Below are positions 19,256 through 20,465 of a DNA stretch of 20,465 nt, one piece after another; the stretch's first letter is position 1; each line of letters begins with the position of its first letter. The notes under the pieces are model-generated. The model was not told the origin of the DNA, made no database searches, and worked only from the letters and a program-made list of their open reading frames with translations. A program made the position numbers and the translations under genes. Source of the stretch: Spongospora subterranea (taxonomy: Eukaryota; Endomyxa; Phytomyxea; Plasmodiophorida; Plasmodiophoridae); assembly GCA_900404475.1 (NCBI GenBank), contig OUQQ01000370.1:1-20465 (forward strand), read 5' to 3'.

Positions 19256-19796
19256 ATGTCCATCGTTATCCGGAATACGCAGCGGTCAGTGTCGGTCAAC
19301 ATGGCCCTATTATCGAGGCAAATCTATGCAATTCGTGACATCATAGACTGCAATGATTTTGACCTGTCGATCTGGCTGACAAACGATAAACGGATCAGGA
19401 TGTATAATAACGAGACGCGGGGGATCGACCGTCCAACTGATGTATTATCGCTGAGATTTATAGAGGATGTCAAACCAGGGTGTCGTCCTAAACCTATTCA
19501 CCATGATTTTAAGGTATATATTATCACATCTCGTTAATGCCTTCTGATCATCGCCACAATAATTATTTTGATAACAGAATCTTGGTGATATTATTTTAAG
19601 TGTCCCGTATATACATCGACAATTGCCCACACTTGGCTGCAGTATCACCAAGCGACTTCCCCTTCTATGCACACATGGAATATGTCATCTGATTGGGTAC
19701 GATCATGAACGTGATGATGATTTTGAGCTGATGCAGGCTAGAGAGAATGAAATACTTCAAAAACTAGCAGATCGTGGGCTGTATCCAGAATTTTGA
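19256..19796 (+). CDS. YBEY: YBEY endoribonuclease, intact
   Basis: Two exons, 19256-19513 and 19578-19796, with a 64-bp intron of phase 0, encode 158 aa, close to human YBEY at about 167 aa. YbeY/YBEY is a single-strand endoribonuclease needed for small-subunit rRNA maturation and ribosome quality control in bacteria and for mitochondrial ribosome assembly in animals. Start MSIVIRNTQR resembles the human protein. Central IWLTNDKRIRMYNNETRG and RPTDVLSLRF are family blocks. Exon 2 opens with NLGDIILSVPYI and contains the zinc motif THGICHLIGYDHERD. The three His ligands and the nearby acidic residues are present. No separate mitochondrial presequence is obvious upstream of MSIV; an in-frame extension to 19235 lacks an ATG. 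A decayed inverted copy is at 4210-4674. Confidence 0.95.
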
Positions 19797-20258
19797 GATA
19801 TTTACGCACGGGATAACGATTTCTGAAATTCACATCATTTCAACTGTTTGCAGAACAAACCGTCATCTCACTTGTAATTTGCCATTTTTGTTTGGCTAAA
19901 CAGCGTCGGCGTCAGGTCGGTTGAAGCGAATCTATAGTGTTGACGCTCGATAAGATTGTGACCGCAATGAGCTCCCATCGCCGGTTCATTCTCGAGGTCA
20001 CTAAAACCCTAGTTCTAAACAGTCATCCAAATCAATTGCACTCAAAGGAATTACCCGAGAAGGCCACATTAACATGTTGTTAAAAAGACTATACTACCTC
20101 ATTCCGAGTTTCAAGTGTGCTATTTAAATGCAAAATGCATTTTGATCAACGTCCTGTCTCGGAACGTCCTCTCCTGTCCGCCTAGAATTCCTGAAAACGG
20201 CTAAATTCGGTTCAGAAAATAAAACTATGATGGCGCTACTTATACAGTGCGCGCCGTC
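19797..20258. other. no recognisable gene
   Basis: Spacer between YBEY and the right-edge frame. Nothing with convincing coding potential or structure was seen. Confidence 0.35.
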
Positions 20259-20465
20259 TTAACTCACCAATACTGTAGTCTCAATTTTTTTCCAAAACTG
20301 CGCACGCAAATAATGAAAACAGCGGAAAATCGAGTTTATTTGAAGTTCGTTGATCATCGATTGCGGAACGGAGCGGTGCCGGCGATACTTCCGAACCGCA
20401 TACTCGACCTGCTGTACAGTCAACCGCTCGCCGTTCTTCTCGCGATACGCATCCATATATCTCCA
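20259..20465 (-). CDS. unidentified protein, partial at right edge
   Basis: The minus strand is open from the window edge to 20259. The edge-proximal part WRYMDAYREKNGERLTVQQV followed by EYAVRKYRRHRSVPQSMINE has a charged, helical, coding-like composition. The distal part (INSIFRCFHYLRAQFWKKIE) is less convincing and might be read through an intron. No family is recognised. The basic, Arg/His-rich character would fit a DNA-binding or transposase segment, but this is a guess. Confidence 0.35.
   Translation of the reverse strand, partial: WRYMDAYREKNGERLTVQQVEYAVRKYRRHRSVPQSMINELQINSIFRCFHYLRAQFWKKIETTVLVS

Overview
The window is eukaryotic nuclear DNA from an organism with a compact, intron-rich genome. 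Seven spliced gene models can be built. They carry 36 proposed GT-AG introns, almost all 43-64 bp long, and phase is kept across every junction. Protein families (AP-1 gamma-adaptin, YBEY, FAM177, SETD3-like SET, JmjC with a KDEL tail, an EF-hand family) are eukaryote-wide. I infer a compact protist or a small streamlined animal and cannot name the lineage. All gene models were spliced by hand from the sequence, without transcripts.

Layout from left to right. 1-216: end of a pogo-like transposase running off the left edge (minus strand). 595-3917: complete AP-1 gamma-adaptin gene, minus strand, 18 exons, 815 aa. 4210-4674: YBEY pseudogene (minus), lying in the divergent spacer in front of 4793-6191, a TPR plus JmjC oxygenase gene with a signal peptide and C-terminal KDEL. 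6373-9322: EF-hand protein with a 51-bp coding minisatellite. It converges on 9317-9978, a FAM177-family gene, and the two coding sequences overlap by six bases. 10196-11024: a 95-bp satellite, about 8.7 copies with no difference that I can see, immediately after the only ambiguous base in the window. 11315-13381: SETD3-like SET-domain gene with an N-terminal membrane segment.

From about 13.4 kb onward the DNA is repeat-rich: a Copia-type reverse transcriptase relic, a decayed gene family arranged as an inverted repeat (15.0-16.4 kb), a small coiled-coil-like gene with an inverted fragment of itself upstream (16.75-17.47 kb), and a dead PIF/Harbinger-type transposase (17.48-18.56 kb). The intact YBEY gene follows at 19256-19796, then an open frame running off the right edge.

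The intact genes look like housekeeping functions without an evident shared pathway: clathrin-coat trafficking, ER-lumen hydroxylation, calcium binding, lysine or histidine methylation, and organellar rRNA maturation. The most notable points are the ER-targeted TPR-JmjC architecture, the membrane-anchored SET protein, the palindromic shared stop of two convergent genes, the satellite in a bidirectional promoter, and the recurring pattern of inverted, decayed partial copies.
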